This document shows, in pieces, positions 45,132 to 54,443 of a stretch of 64,000 bases of DNA. Source of the stretch: Bacteroidales bacterium. Its GTDB lineage: Bacteria > Bacteroidota > Bacteroidia > Bacteroidales > UBA932. Every line of letters starts with the position of its first letter. Position 1 is the first letter of the stretch. Made by a program: the position numbers and the translations under genes. The stretch is from assembly GCA_017625535.1 (NCBI GenBank), contig JAGAKR010000004.1, positions 1 to 64,000 on the forward strand. The letters run 5' to 3'. The notes under the pieces are model-generated. The model worked only from the letters and a program-made list of their open reading frames with translations. It did not search any database and had not been told where the DNA came from.

Positions 45132-45176
45132 AGCAAGCACACCACCTCTACAGGACATATATGCAAGGTGAGGTCT

Positions 45177-45191
45177 CTTAACCTCTTGGCC
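45177..45191 (+). repeat. 15-base direct repeat, right copy
   Basis: CTTAACCTCTTGGCC, identical to 41495-41509; probable island boundary. Confidence 0.6.
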
Positions 45192-45201
45192 ACAAAGCCA
45201 C

Positions 45202-45705
45202 CTACCGCACCTCCATTGCCATAATGTAGTCGGTCATGTAGAAGCCGTTGCCAATGTGGAAGTCGCCCCGGGAAGCTTTGTGCATACCCATATGTTCATA
45301 GAATTGCCAGGCGCGGACATTGTCCCTGTTCACATTCAGTTCCATAACGGCCGGCAGAGGGGAGTTCTGGCGGATGTAGTCTACAGCAAATTGGAACATC
45401 CTCTTCCCGACAGATTTTCCCTGGAGTCCGGGCCTCAGATAGATTTTCTGCAGGTGCCACAGCCTTTCCCCCTGCTGCTGCAAGGAAACATACCCAACAG
45501 GTACCCCGTCATAGTGGACAATGTGGTAAATGTGCCCCTCCTGGGAGATCTGCTTGTGCAGGTTTTCCTGTGAATACATCCAATCCATCATATAATCTAT
45601 CTGTTCTCCCGACAACATTTCCTTGTATGTTGCACGGAAAATCTCCTGAGCAAGCTGCTCAATCAGGGGTGTCTCCTCCAACCCCGCTTTTGTAAAAGTA
45701 ACCAT
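45202..45705 (-). CDS. GNAT family N-acetyltransferase
   Basis: 167 residues, a single GNAT domain. Acetyl-CoA-binding motif A is LQKIYLRPGLQGKSVGKRMF and motif B is LNVNRDNVRAWQFYEHMGM. The substrate is not predictable from sequence; similar proteins acetylate small amines or protein N-termini. First chromosomal gene after the accessory island; monocistronic by spacing. Confidence 0.9.
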   Translation of the reverse strand: MVTFTKAGLEETPLIEQLAQEIFRATYKEMLSGEQIDYMMDWMYSQENLHKQISQEGHIYHIVHYDGVPVGYVSLQQQGERLWHLQKIYLRPGLQGKSVGKRMFQFAVDYIRQNSPLPAVMELNVNRDNVRAWQFYEHMGMHKASRGDFHIGNGFYMTDYIMAMEVR

Positions 45706-45748
45706 TCGGGCAAAAATTTATCGGGAAGCAAATTTACAAAAACAATAA

Positions 45749-45776
45749 AAAAAGGGAACCCCAAGGCTCCCTTTTT
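45749..45776 (-). terminator. Intrinsic terminator of the aminopeptidase gene
   Basis: Arms AAAAAGGGA / TCCCTTTTT (45749-45757 with 45768-45776) with inner G/C pairs; A/T-runs on both sides. Confidence 0.75.
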
Positions 45777-45794
45777 GTCTCTGCAGATTCAGGA

Positions 45795-47186
45795 TTATCC
45801 CTGCATCTCTTTCTCCACATCCTCCGGTGTGATAGGCAGTCTCTTGCTGCCCAGCATCCTGCATCCGGTCTCTGTTATTACAATGTCATCCTCCAGCCTT
45901 ATGCCGCCGAATGTGCGGTAAGCATCAAGGGCGTCAAAGTTAATGAAGTCTTTGTTTGTTCCTTCTGCTTTCCACTGGTCTATGAGGGCAGGTATGAAGT
46001 AGCAGCCGGGCTCAACTGTAAGTACGTGCCCTGCGTGGAGCATCTTACCCATACGGAGGCTTGCAAGGCCGAACTGGGTTGAAGGGCGGTAGGTATCATC
46101 ATAACCTACGTAAATCTGGCCCAGATCCTCCATATCGTGAACATCCAATCCCATATTGTGGCCAAGACCGTGAGGCATAAACAATGCGTGCGCTCCTGCA
46201 GCCACTGCCTCATCAACATCCCCTTTCATAAGGCCAAGTTCCTTAAGGCCTTTTGCCAGCACTTTACAAGATGCAAGGTGTACATCTTTGTAAGTTAGTC
46301 CCGGACGTGCCATTCCCTGTGCCAGATTGTTGGCCGCAGCCACAATGTTGTATATCTCTTTCTGCTGCTGTGTAAACTTGCCGCTGCTTGGAATTGTACG
46401 GGTAAAGTCAGAGCAGTAGTTCATATTGTTCTCTGCTCCTGCATCAATAACTATAAGACGCCCCTCTGTAAGGATCTGATGATGCGAGTGGTTGTGTAGG
46501 GTCTCTCCGTTCTGCGATAGGATTGTAGGGAATGAGGTCATTGCACCCTGTGAATGGGCTATCCCTTCCATCACTCCGGCCAGCTCCTGCTCCACCATAC
46601 CCAGTTTTGCAAGTTTCATTGCTGTAAAATGCATTGCGTAGCCAATATCACAAGCCTTGTGTATCTCCTCAAGTTCACACTGCTCCTTCACTATCCTCAA
46701 ATCAACAATTGCCTTAATAAGTTCCACAGAAGCCTGCTCCTTAAGGGAAGCCACAGGGAGGCCAAGCATTGTATGTAACAATATCTTGTTATGATTTCTG
46801 TATGGAGGAAGGAAATGGATCTTCCTCCCCTGCTCCTGAGCCCTCTTAAGACAATCTGCAAGGGCTGCAAACGGCTCTGTGTGGGTAATCCCTATCTGTG
46901 CGCCCTTCTCTGCAATTGTAGGCTGCGGACCCATCCAGATGATGTCATCCATATCCACATTATTGCCAAAGAGAATCTGGTCACCGCTCTGAGGGTCCAG
47001 AACCGCTGCCAGATCAGGCTCATTGAGGCCAAAGAAATAAAGGAAAGAACTGTCCTGCCTGAACTTATAAGTATTTGCAGGGTAGTTGCTTGATGCCTCA
47101 CTATTTCCCAACAAAAGGATAAGGCCATTGTCTATCTTCTTCATCAGGCGCTCACGCCTGCTCATATAAATCTCTTTTGCAAACAT
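45795..47186 (-). CDS. Xaa-Pro aminopeptidase (M24B, aminopeptidase P)
   Basis: 463 residues. N-terminal creatinase-like domain (about 1-165) and a pita-bread catalytic domain with the five metal ligands: Asp pair in VIDAGAENN and YCSDFTRT, His in PHGLGHNMGLDVHD, Glu in TVEPGCYF and Glu in IRLEDDI. It removes N-terminal residues next to proline, in the cytosol, completing peptide breakdown. A TATCTTTG box (47212-47219) lies upstream. Monocistronic with its own terminator. Confidence 0.95.
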   Translation of the reverse strand: MFAKEIYMSRRERLMKKIDNGLILLLGNSEASSNYPANTYKFRQDSSFLYFFGLNEPDLAAVLDPQSGDQILFGNNVDMDDIIWMGPQPTIAEKGAQIGITHTEPFAALADCLKRAQEQGRKIHFLPPYRNHNKILLHTMLGLPVASLKEQASVELIKAIVDLRIVKEQCELEEIHKACDIGYAMHFTAMKLAKLGMVEQELAGVMEGIAHSQGAMTSFPTILSQNGETLHNHSHHQILTEGRLIVIDAGAENNMNYCSDFTRTIPSSGKFTQQQKEIYNIVAAANNLAQGMARPGLTYKDVHLASCKVLAKGLKELGLMKGDVDEAVAAGAHALFMPHGLGHNMGLDVHDMEDLGQIYVGYDDTYRPSTQFGLASLRMGKMLHAGHVLTVEPGCYFIPALIDQWKAEGTNKDFINFDALDAYRTFGGIRLEDDIVITETGCRMLGSKRLPITPEDVEKEMQG

Positions 47187-47211
47187 AATGTATGATATTT
47201 TTGTGTTTAAC

Positions 47212-47219
47212 CAAAGATA
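47212..47219 (-). promoter_or_regulatory. -7 box of the aminopeptidase gene
   Basis: Minus-strand TATCTTTG, leader about 20 bases. Confidence 0.5.
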
Positions 47220-47258
47220 GCACTAATTCTGTAAAACTCAAAACAGCACCACAGCACA

Positions 47259-48665
47259 CTATAAGGCCACCTCTTCTGAATAAACCCTGCCATATGCATC
47301 TGTAACCACAATCTTAATGCTTGAGGCTCCGGCAGAAGGGGTTGCAGAAAAATAGAAATATCCGTTTTCAATTGCCGATGCACCACCTTTCTTCCCCTCA
47401 AGGATATACCCCAACTGCAGTGCACTATAATAATCCGGATCCTTGGCACTGAACTGCTTCATTGCACCCTTATACTTGCCGTCCTCATACCACTCAACCT
47501 TCCAGCGGTTGTCCCAGTTCCACACTTTAACACACAAATCCTCCAAATGTCCCTCCATAGTGCCAAGAGGATACACCTTAAACTGATAATCCTCAGGTTT
47601 CCCTGTAGACTTCCAGAAATGAGTAATCCCTTTATGATTTGAATCAAACACCTGATAACCGCTTGGAGTACCGTCCCTGTTGTACTCAATATCCCACAAC
47701 CACCAGGCACCGCCAATTGAAGCTATATTATACTCCCTCATATTCTTGTTAATCTCATAATTGTACTGCATATGGCTGTGCCCTGTAATAACTGTAACCT
47801 TATAATCCTTCATCGCCTCCTCAAGCTCATCAATCATAGCCATCTTGTACCCTTTCCACTGATAAAAATATACAGGGGCATGCATAGCCACAAAAATATG
47901 GGACCCTTTAGGGACAAACTTCAGATACCCCTTTATCCACTCCATCTGTCTGCTGTTCAACCCCTCCTTATATTTGTTCACACCGTTGTATATGATATTG
48001 TCCAGCACAATATAATAATCCTTACCCGCATTAAAGGCATAATCTGCAGGACCAAAATACTCACTGTACAAATCAGAACCGTGCTCATCCTCAGGCACAC
48101 TCTTATTGTGGTCGTGATTGCCTATAACAGGCCATACCGGCATCTTTATCTGTTCCATCAACCCCTTCATATATGGGAGCAGATCCAGATTGTCATACAG
48201 GATATCCCCCAAAAACAGGCTGAACACAGGAATATTTTTCTCACGACAATATTCTCCCATATTCCTCAATTCCACAAAAGCCTCATTCCTCAGACGGGTA
48301 AAGGCATTGTCACCCCTTGGCTGCGGATCTGCAGCAGCCAGCATCCTGTAGGTTCCCCCCGGCACACCGAAACTGAACAATTCAAAATCAAAATCATCCC
48401 CCTTAAGGCTCCTGTAAAACTTTGGGGTACTCTTGTCACAGGCAGGCATATATCCCGACGGAGTTACAATAAATACAAAATCAGCCTCATCACTTGCATT
48501 GAGGGTATAATTGCCCTGGGCATCAGTAACTGTAAAATTGAATCCGTCAGAAACCACAACCTGTGGAACTCCCTTCTTGGAATGTACAACCTTACCTTTA
48601 ATTTCCCTGGCATACCCCACTACAGATATGGCAGTAACTATCAGAAACAAGAAAAATCTTTTCAT
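47259..48665 (-). CDS. Periplasmic calcineurin-like metallophosphoesterase
   Basis: 468 residues with a Sec signal (cleavage near YAREI). An N-terminal carboxypeptidase-regulatory-like beta domain (EIKGKVVHSKKGVPQVVVSD; GNYTLNA) precedes the metallophosphatase core with DPQPRGD, LGDILYD, GNHDHNK, AMHAPVYF and TGHSHMQ, so the metal-ligand motifs look complete. A separate C-terminal domain follows. It lies downstream of a SusC/SusD pair but has its own -7 box (48697-48704). It may release phosphate or split phosphodiesters from imported or surface ligands (inference). Confidence 0.9.
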   Translation of the reverse strand: MKRFFLFLIVTAISVVGYAREIKGKVVHSKKGVPQVVVSDGFNFTVTDAQGNYTLNASDEADFVFIVTPSGYMPACDKSTPKFYRSLKGDDFDFELFSFGVPGGTYRMLAAADPQPRGDNAFTRLRNEAFVELRNMGEYCREKNIPVFSLFLGDILYDNLDLLPYMKGLMEQIKMPVWPVIGNHDHNKSVPEDEHGSDLYSEYFGPADYAFNAGKDYYIVLDNIIYNGVNKYKEGLNSRQMEWIKGYLKFVPKGSHIFVAMHAPVYFYQWKGYKMAMIDELEEAMKDYKVTVITGHSHMQYNYEINKNMREYNIASIGGAWWLWDIEYNRDGTPSGYQVFDSNHKGITHFWKSTGKPEDYQFKVYPLGTMEGHLEDLCVKVWNWDNRWKVEWYEDGKYKGAMKQFSAKDPDYYSALQLGYILEGKKGGASAIENGYFYFSATPSAGASSIKIVVTDAYGRVYSEEVAL

Positions 48666-48696
48666 AATATGTTTTAATTACTCTGGTATGATTACG

Positions 48697-48704
48697 CAAA
48701 GGTA
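48697..48704 (-). promoter_or_regulatory. -7 box of the metallophosphoesterase gene
   Basis: Minus-strand TACCTTTG about 31 bases before the ATG; the upstream TTTG (48718-48721) is closer than ideal. Confidence 0.5.
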
Positions 48705-48773
48705 ATTATTTTACGTACAAATCTGCGGGAAGGAATCATCAGTTCAATTGATGCAGGTCCAATGTAAATAATA

Positions 48774-48808
48774 CTAAAAAAGAGGGCAACCCATTTGGGT
48801 CACCCTCT
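48774..48808 (-). terminator. Intrinsic terminator of the first SusC/SusD operon
   Basis: Arms AGAGGG..ACCC / GGGT..CCCTCT across 48781-48808 with loop ATTT, followed on the minus strand by a T-run. Confidence 0.8.
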
Positions 48809-48834
48809 CGTGCATTTGTAGATCAATCTGGTTA

Positions 48835-50796
48835 TTATAGACCCTCCCAACCTGGGTTCTGGATCATAACGCCATCATAACCATTGTCTTTATAATCTGC
48901 AAGAACATCTGTACAGATAGGCTCAAGATACTGTTTCTCGCCACCGATAGGGCCTCTGTCACCAATATTTCTTGGAAGTACGAAACCTCTCATCTGGGCA
49001 GCGTTATCTGAAACAATCTCATTATTCTCATTTACTGTACACTCGTAAGCCAAGATAGTACCATCAGCAAGCTCCACTTTCAAAAGACCAGCATCTTTTG
49101 CAGTAAGTTTCACTGGATAGAACTGCTCTTTTGCCTCCTCAAGGTTCATCCAAGCACCCTTAAGGATATCTGGGTTGGTTGCACCCTGCATAAGCTCAAG
49201 TTTACCCCAACGGCGGATATCGCGGGTTCTTACGTGCTCAAAGAAGAACTCCATTCTACGCTCTCTGCGGATCTCCCAAATAAGCGGGCTGTTTACAACA
49301 CCTGCGTGAGTTGCAACCTCAGCAGCTGAAGTACGTGCAGGATCGTCTGGAATAGCAGCAATCATAAGAGGAGCAGTCTTCTGTACACCTTTCTCAATTG
49401 CCTCTGGAGCAAGCGGACGGTTACGGATAGCATTGATTGATTTGTCAAGGTCATCCTGTGTTACAGCAGCACCACCAAATTTGTCAGCAAGCTCAGCTTT
49501 AGCCTCAATCCAGTTAAGAACAGTCTCTGCATAACGTACGCAAGGAGCACCGTTAGTGTTGGTGTTTGATTTGAAATGAGGATGTGATGAGTTTGTTGCA
49601 ACATCCCAAAGAAGCGGACCTTCACGGAAACAGAACTTGGTAGCATAAATTCCGGTAGCATAGTTGTGGTAAGTGGTCTCACCCCAGAAAGTTGCCTCAA
49701 AACGTGAGTCACGGCTTGCAATCATATCCTTCATATTGAATGAATCAGCATTCTCTACAGTTGATGAAGTGTAAGGCTGACCATCTGCACACAACCATGC
49801 TTTAAGGGTTGAAAGGTTACCGAAGTTACCTGGGCCCTCATACAAGTTGCTGTATGAAGCAGTACAGTGTCTTACAGAAAGAGCTGAACTATAAGTTCTA
49901 TAAAGAAGGATCTCGTTACCTGGTTTGCTCTCAGATGCAAACAAAGAGTTGAAATCAGTATCAAATTTATATTTGCCTGAGTTCATTACAACCTCTGCAT
50001 AATCCCTTGCTTTCTCAAGGAAAGTCTTTGCAAGACCATCAATATTTGTATTGGTCTGCATAGCCTGGTCGTTCTTGTGGTAGATATACCAGGTACCCTC
50101 AAACAACATACAACGCGAAGCGATAGTAGCTGCTACATATTTGTTAAGGTAATCTACACCATCATCAGCTTTTATGTTTGCTACTGCAAAATCAAAGTCC
50201 TCCATACATTTCTGCATTACATAAGAACGAGGATCACGAGCCTTGAACTGATTGTCCTTATCGTTATCTTTTACAACTGCATCATAGTAAGGAACGTCTC
50301 CAAAAGACTGTACAAGTTTGCTGTACTCCCAAGCTCTGAAGAAACGTGCAACACCCATCCAGTGATTGTAAACAGCAACAGGATAAATATCCTTTCTTGC
50401 CTCAATCCTTTCAATAAGTGTATTCCATTTTCTTACCCAAGCAAAGTTCCATGGAGCACCACCTCTGCGTGCCAACCAGTAGATACCTTCTGCTCTGTAC
50501 CAGTTGTCTTTTGGTGTAACGGTAAGGATATCAGACTGAACACCAGATGTAGTAACATCATCACTTATCTCTTTATCACCGAAAACACTGGTTGCTTTTG
50601 TGCCTGACCAGCCACTATTGTAACCAGTGAAGTAGTAGTTATAACCACCATTGACAAACAAACGGATGTTGTCAGGGTTATTCCAGTAGTTCTCATCGGT
50701 AAGTGCAGTCTTGGTTGGTCTGTCCAAGAAACCGTCACAACCAGTGATGGCAACAACTACTGTAAGAATTGTTAGTAAATTAAATATTTTTCTCAT
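48835..50796 (-). CDS. SusD/RagB family outer-membrane nutrient-binding lipoprotein (pair 1)
   Basis: 653 residues. Lipobox AITGC (Cys20) followed by DGFLDR, then TPR-like helices of the SusD fold (WNTLIERIEA, HWMGVARFFRAWEYSKLV, FGDVPYYD) and late family elements such as IRRERRMEFFFEHVRTRDIRRWG. It sits on the cell surface as the lid of its SusC transporter. Ligand unknown. It starts 14 bases after its SusC partner. Clearly paralogous to the truncated SusD at 63390. Confidence 0.95.
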   Translation of the reverse strand: MRKIFNLLTILTVVVAITGCDGFLDRPTKTALTDENYWNNPDNIRLFVNGGYNYYFTGYNSGWSGTKATSVFGDKEISDDVTTSGVQSDILTVTPKDNWYRAEGIYWLARRGGAPWNFAWVRKWNTLIERIEARKDIYPVAVYNHWMGVARFFRAWEYSKLVQSFGDVPYYDAVVKDNDKDNQFKARDPRSYVMQKCMEDFDFAVANIKADDGVDYLNKYVAATIASRCMLFEGTWYIYHKNDQAMQTNTNIDGLAKTFLEKARDYAEVVMNSGKYKFDTDFNSLFASESKPGNEILLYRTYSSALSVRHCTASYSNLYEGPGNFGNLSTLKAWLCADGQPYTSSTVENADSFNMKDMIASRDSRFEATFWGETTYHNYATGIYATKFCFREGPLLWDVATNSSHPHFKSNTNTNGAPCVRYAETVLNWIEAKAELADKFGGAAVTQDDLDKSINAIRNRPLAPEAIEKGVQKTAPLMIAAIPDDPARTSAAEVATHAGVVNSPLIWEIRRERRMEFFFEHVRTRDIRRWGKLELMQGATNPDILKGAWMNLEEAKEQFYPVKLTAKDAGLLKVELADGTILAYECTVNENNEIVSDNAAQMRGFVLPRNIGDRGPIGGEKQYLEPICTDVLADYKDNGYDGVMIQNPGWEGL

Positions 50797-50810
50797 AATA
50801 GGTTCTGTTA

Positions 50811-53800
50811 TTAGAATGTAAGCTGTACACCAAATGAAGTTGTCCTAAATGCTGGAGCACCAACGCCGGCCCTTGAAGAGTTGTAGCTGCTGGTCAGTGC
50901 AGATGAACCTGCAATAACCTCAGGATCTACAGGCATACCGTCCAAGTGGTCGAATGTCAAGAAGTTCTCCAATGAAACATAGAAGCGAAGTTTGTTTACC
51001 TGAGCCTTTTTGGTAAGTTTTGCAGGAAGAGTATATCCCAAAGTTACATTCTTAAGTCTCAAATAAGCCATGTTCAACAAATATCTGTCATTTGTCAACA
51101 AGTTGAAACCAGAAGTACTGTTACCCATATTATAAGCTCTTGGATAGAATGCATCATAATTTGCATCAACAACTTTGCCGTCTACGATAGTCTCATACCA
51201 GAAGTCATCAGCAAATGCATTTGCCATTGCACCATCTGAAGAGTTGAAACCAGGAAGAGTTACAGAAGATGAACCCCACATATCTCTCTTGCCTACACCC
51301 TGGAAGAAAATACCCAAATCAAAACCTTTGTACTCCATATCTACACGGAAGCTGTACTCGTATCTAGGTGTAGTGTTACCAATGATAGTCTGGTCACCTG
51401 TATCACCAACAAGACCTGCACCTGGAGTAATTACGCCGTCACCGTCAAGATCTTTATATTTAACGTCACCAGGACCGAACATAACAGTGTTGCTTGCATT
51501 GAATCTGCCCTGTAGAGTTGCATTAGGATCTGAGTATTTGTAGTGTCTGTACTGGTAATCAGAAGGGTTGCTTGGATCATTTGCCTCAATTATGATAAGG
51601 TTACCGTTTGCATCCCTCTCAAAGTCTGAATTCTGATATAGTCTGTCAACCTTGTAACCCCAGATCTCACCATAAGTCTTGCCAACATACCAAGAACTGA
51701 TAGACTGGGTTGTACCATACTCTGTAATCTTGGTAACTGCATCAGCCAAAGTAGCGGTTGCTGAAATGCTGAAGCCGTTCTGGAACATGTGGCCGTAATT
51801 GACAGCTACCTCCCAACCTCTAGTCCTCAAAGAACCGGTGTTAACCTCTGGAGCTGTAGTACCGAATGAGAAACCAACACCTGCACCTGGAACAATCATA
51901 TCTTTGGTATCTCTCTGGAACCAGTCGAATGTCAAGTTAAGGTTATTGAACAAAGTGATGTCTGTACCAACGTTAAGTGTAACGATGTTCTGCCAAGTAA
52001 GGTCTGCAGAAACCGCAGCAGGAGTACCATAATAAGTATCTTTCATACCATTGTGGATCCAGCTTGAAGTTGTAGCACTCATTGTAGGGATATACAAGCT
52101 TGAACCTACTGACTGGTCACCGATAGAACCCCAAGAAGCCCTCAGTTTCCAAGATGTAAGAGCATCTTTGACACCCTCCATCCAAGGCTCCTCAGTTACA
52201 CGCCAACCTGCTGAGAATGATGGGAACCATTTCCACTGCATATGGCCAGGGAATTTTGATGAACCATCGTAACGGATATTTGCCTCCAAGAGATATTTCT
52301 CTTTAAAGTTATAGTTGAGACGTCCGAAGAAACCAAGTTGTGAGTTCCAAGCGAAGTCTCCGCCTGAAGTCTGGGTACCGGTAGCAAGATTGAACTGAGG
52401 GTTAGTGTAGTCCATCAACTCCATCTTCTGGCTCCAATGAGAAACAGACTCATAAGAAACGCTCTGCATACCGGCCATGAAATTGAACTTGTGGTTATCA
52501 TTCAAATTCCAGTCATAAGTGGTTGTCAAGTTTACAGTATGGCGCTCTGCCGCAGAAGAAGACTGTCTGATATGGTCAATACCTGAACCCTTTGAAGTGT
52601 AATAATCAGGAACAAATGCCCTCTCCTCAAATGTTGCAGGAAGACCGTTGTACTGAGCCCAGTAGTTGGTTGTCATTCTGGCATTGCCGTTCTCATCTGT
52701 AAGGATGGCAGGTGTAGACCATGTATCACCAGCATAGAATCTTGTACCAGGACGTACACTTGAGCCATTGGTTGCTGCAAATGTGTAGTCGAAGTTGATG
52801 TTCCAGTTTTTCATAGGTGTAACAGTTGCACCTGCTGTTGCACTGGTATAATATGTTGCATTGTTTGCAGTATTTGAAGCATATGACTCAAATGTAGGGC
52901 CTCTCAATTCATAACCGTTGTTATCTGCAAGGATAGTAGGAATTGTAGGTCCCCAACGGTAAAGGTAGTACCACATATCCGCATTACCTACAGCTGTGTT
53001 GTATGCCCATCTCTTGTTTGTCTTTGAGTACATCAAACCGGCATTCACTTTCAACCAGTCGTTGATTTTTGTGCTTACCCTTACGTTTGCATTGTAACGG
53101 CTGTAGTCATCGTGTTTTGCAGGTTTCATCATACCGCTCTGGTCCAAATATGCCAAACTGATATTATAGTCTGTATTACCTTTGTTACCTGCAATTGATA
53201 CGTTATGGCTATGTGTAGGAGCATTTTTCCTTACCATATAGTCTGTAGGGTCATATGTACGAACACCATATACCAATGATCCGTCATAGTAGTAGTCACG
53301 GCCATACATCATTGGCTCCTGTGGATCCATATTGCCGAACTGCTGCTCCCAAGCTTTTGCAGCCTCATAACTTGCACGTGACACATACCAAGGATAACCG
53401 GCTCTTACACCACCTGTCCTCTCAAATGCCTGCACGGTATAATGCATACCGTTAACACGTGCATAATCAAGATCCTCTGCAAGGTTCTGAAGTGCGAAGT
53501 TGCCTGAATAAGTTACAGAAACCCTCTCTTTCTCTTTTGAGCCTTTCTTGCTCTGGATAAGGATAACACCGAATGCAGCTTTTGCACCGTAGATAGATGA
53601 TGAAGCAGCATCTTTCAATACAGAGATAGACTCAATGTCATCTGGGTTGATCAAAGAGATTGAAGGAATCTCAACGTTGTCCAAAAGGATAAGTGGCTGA
53701 GCTGAACCCTGCATTGAAGCATACTGGCCACGGATTCTCATAACCGGATCAGCACCTACATCAGATGAACCTATACGGACGTTCAAACCAGGAGTAGCAC

Positions 53801-54254
53801 CCTGAAGACCACGTCCAACATCTGCGATAGGACGGCTTGCCAATTGTTTAGATGTGTTTACAGATGCAACGGCACCGGTAAGGTTCTCTTTCTTCTGAGT
53901 ACCGAAACCTACAACCACAACATCATCCAACATCTCTGAATCTTCCTCCATAACTGCGTTGATCACAGCTTTTCCGTTAACTGGAACAACCACATCTTTC
54001 ATACCCACCAAAGTGAATTCAAGAGTACCGTTCGAAGGCACGCTGATCTGGTATTTACCGTCAACGTCGGTAGAGGTACCGTTAGAAGTACCCTGTACCA
54101 ATACGTACGCACCAATGATTGGCTCTCCATTCACATCTGTAACAGTACCTGTAACAGATATGTTCTGTGCCCAAGCGCTTACTGAAAACGCTACAGCCAC
54201 AAGTGTCATCATTGCAAAACGCAATGCACGACCAAGGTTTTTGTGAATGAACAT
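50811..54254 (-). CDS. SusC/RagA TonB-linked outer-membrane transporter (pair 1)
   Basis: 1147 residues. Signal peptide (SVSAWAQ), CarboxypepD-regulatory-like domain (about 30-115), TonB-box-like DDVVVVGFGTQKKE, plug domain (GRGLQG, IRIRGQ-like, ILLDNVEIPSI, IYGAKAAFGVILI) and a 22-strand barrel ending in FGVQLTF. It imports ligands bound by SusD using the proton motive force through TonB. Its leader and first about 70 codons are almost identical in DNA to the divergent susC at 59934. No clear -7 box is seen upstream; an AT-rich dyad lies at 54324-54339. Confidence 0.96.
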   Translation of the reverse strand: MFIHKNLGRALRFAMMTLVAVAFSVSAWAQNISVTGTVTDVNGEPIIGAYVLVQGTSNGTSTDVDGKYQISVPSNGTLEFTLVGMKDVVVPVNGKAVINAVMEEDSEMLDDVVVVGFGTQKKENLTGAVASVNTSKQLASRPIADVGRGLQGATPGLNVRIGSSDVGADPVMRIRGQYASMQGSAQPLILLDNVEIPSISLINPDDIESISVLKDAASSSIYGAKAAFGVILIQSKKGSKEKERVSVTYSGNFALQNLAEDLDYARVNGMHYTVQAFERTGGVRAGYPWYVSRASYEAAKAWEQQFGNMDPQEPMMYGRDYYYDGSLVYGVRTYDPTDYMVRKNAPTHSHNVSIAGNKGNTDYNISLAYLDQSGMMKPAKHDDYSRYNANVRVSTKINDWLKVNAGLMYSKTNKRWAYNTAVGNADMWYYLYRWGPTIPTILADNNGYELRGPTFESYASNTANNATYYTSATAGATVTPMKNWNINFDYTFAATNGSSVRPGTRFYAGDTWSTPAILTDENGNARMTTNYWAQYNGLPATFEERAFVPDYYTSKGSGIDHIRQSSSAAERHTVNLTTTYDWNLNDNHKFNFMAGMQSVSYESVSHWSQKMELMDYTNPQFNLATGTQTSGGDFAWNSQLGFFGRLNYNFKEKYLLEANIRYDGSSKFPGHMQWKWFPSFSAGWRVTEEPWMEGVKDALTSWKLRASWGSIGDQSVGSSLYIPTMSATTSSWIHNGMKDTYYGTPAAVSADLTWQNIVTLNVGTDITLFNNLNLTFDWFQRDTKDMIVPGAGVGFSFGTTAPEVNTGSLRTRGWEVAVNYGHMFQNGFSISATATLADAVTKITEYGTTQSISSWYVGKTYGEIWGYKVDRLYQNSDFERDANGNLIIIEANDPSNPSDYQYRHYKYSDPNATLQGRFNASNTVMFGPGDVKYKDLDGDGVITPGAGLVGDTGDQTIIGNTTPRYEYSFRVDMEYKGFDLGIFFQGVGKRDMWGSSSVTLPGFNSSDGAMANAFADDFWYETIVDGKVVDANYDAFYPRAYNMGNSTSGFNLLTNDRYLLNMAYLRLKNVTLGYTLPAKLTKKAQVNKLRFYVSLENFLTFDHLDGMPVDPEVIAGSSALTSSYNSSRAGVGAPAFRTTSFGVQLTF

Positions 54255-54304
54255 AAAATAAATTTTAGGTTAATAATTAATTGTTATAAAGTTTAGTTTT
54301 AGTT
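54039..54304 (-). repeat. Inverted repeat arm shared with 59884-60149
   Basis: Counterpart of the arm on the other side of the middle SusC/SusD pair; the arms enclose about 5.6 kb. Confidence 0.8.
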
Positions 54305-54373
54305 TTTCCTCCAACTGTACAACTTAATTGAACAATTAATTTGAACATCCATCCACAAGGTTTTATAGGGCAT

Positions 54374-54404
54374 AAAAAAAGCAGGCAACCAGAAAGTTGC
54401 CTGC
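54374..54404 (-). terminator. Intrinsic terminator of the middle SusC/SusD operon
   Basis: Arms GCAGGCAAC / GTTGCCTGC (54381-54389 with 54396-54404), then a minus-strand T-run. It separates the two minus-strand SusC/SusD operons. Confidence 0.82.
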
Positions 54405-54443
54405 AAAAAATATATAATTATTTTTTATATCTCTATCCGAGAA

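Noticed and set aside
41140..45191. tRNA-Leu as attachment site with a duplicated 3' end
   Set aside because: I could not find the tRNA 3' sequence repeated at the far edge of the island.
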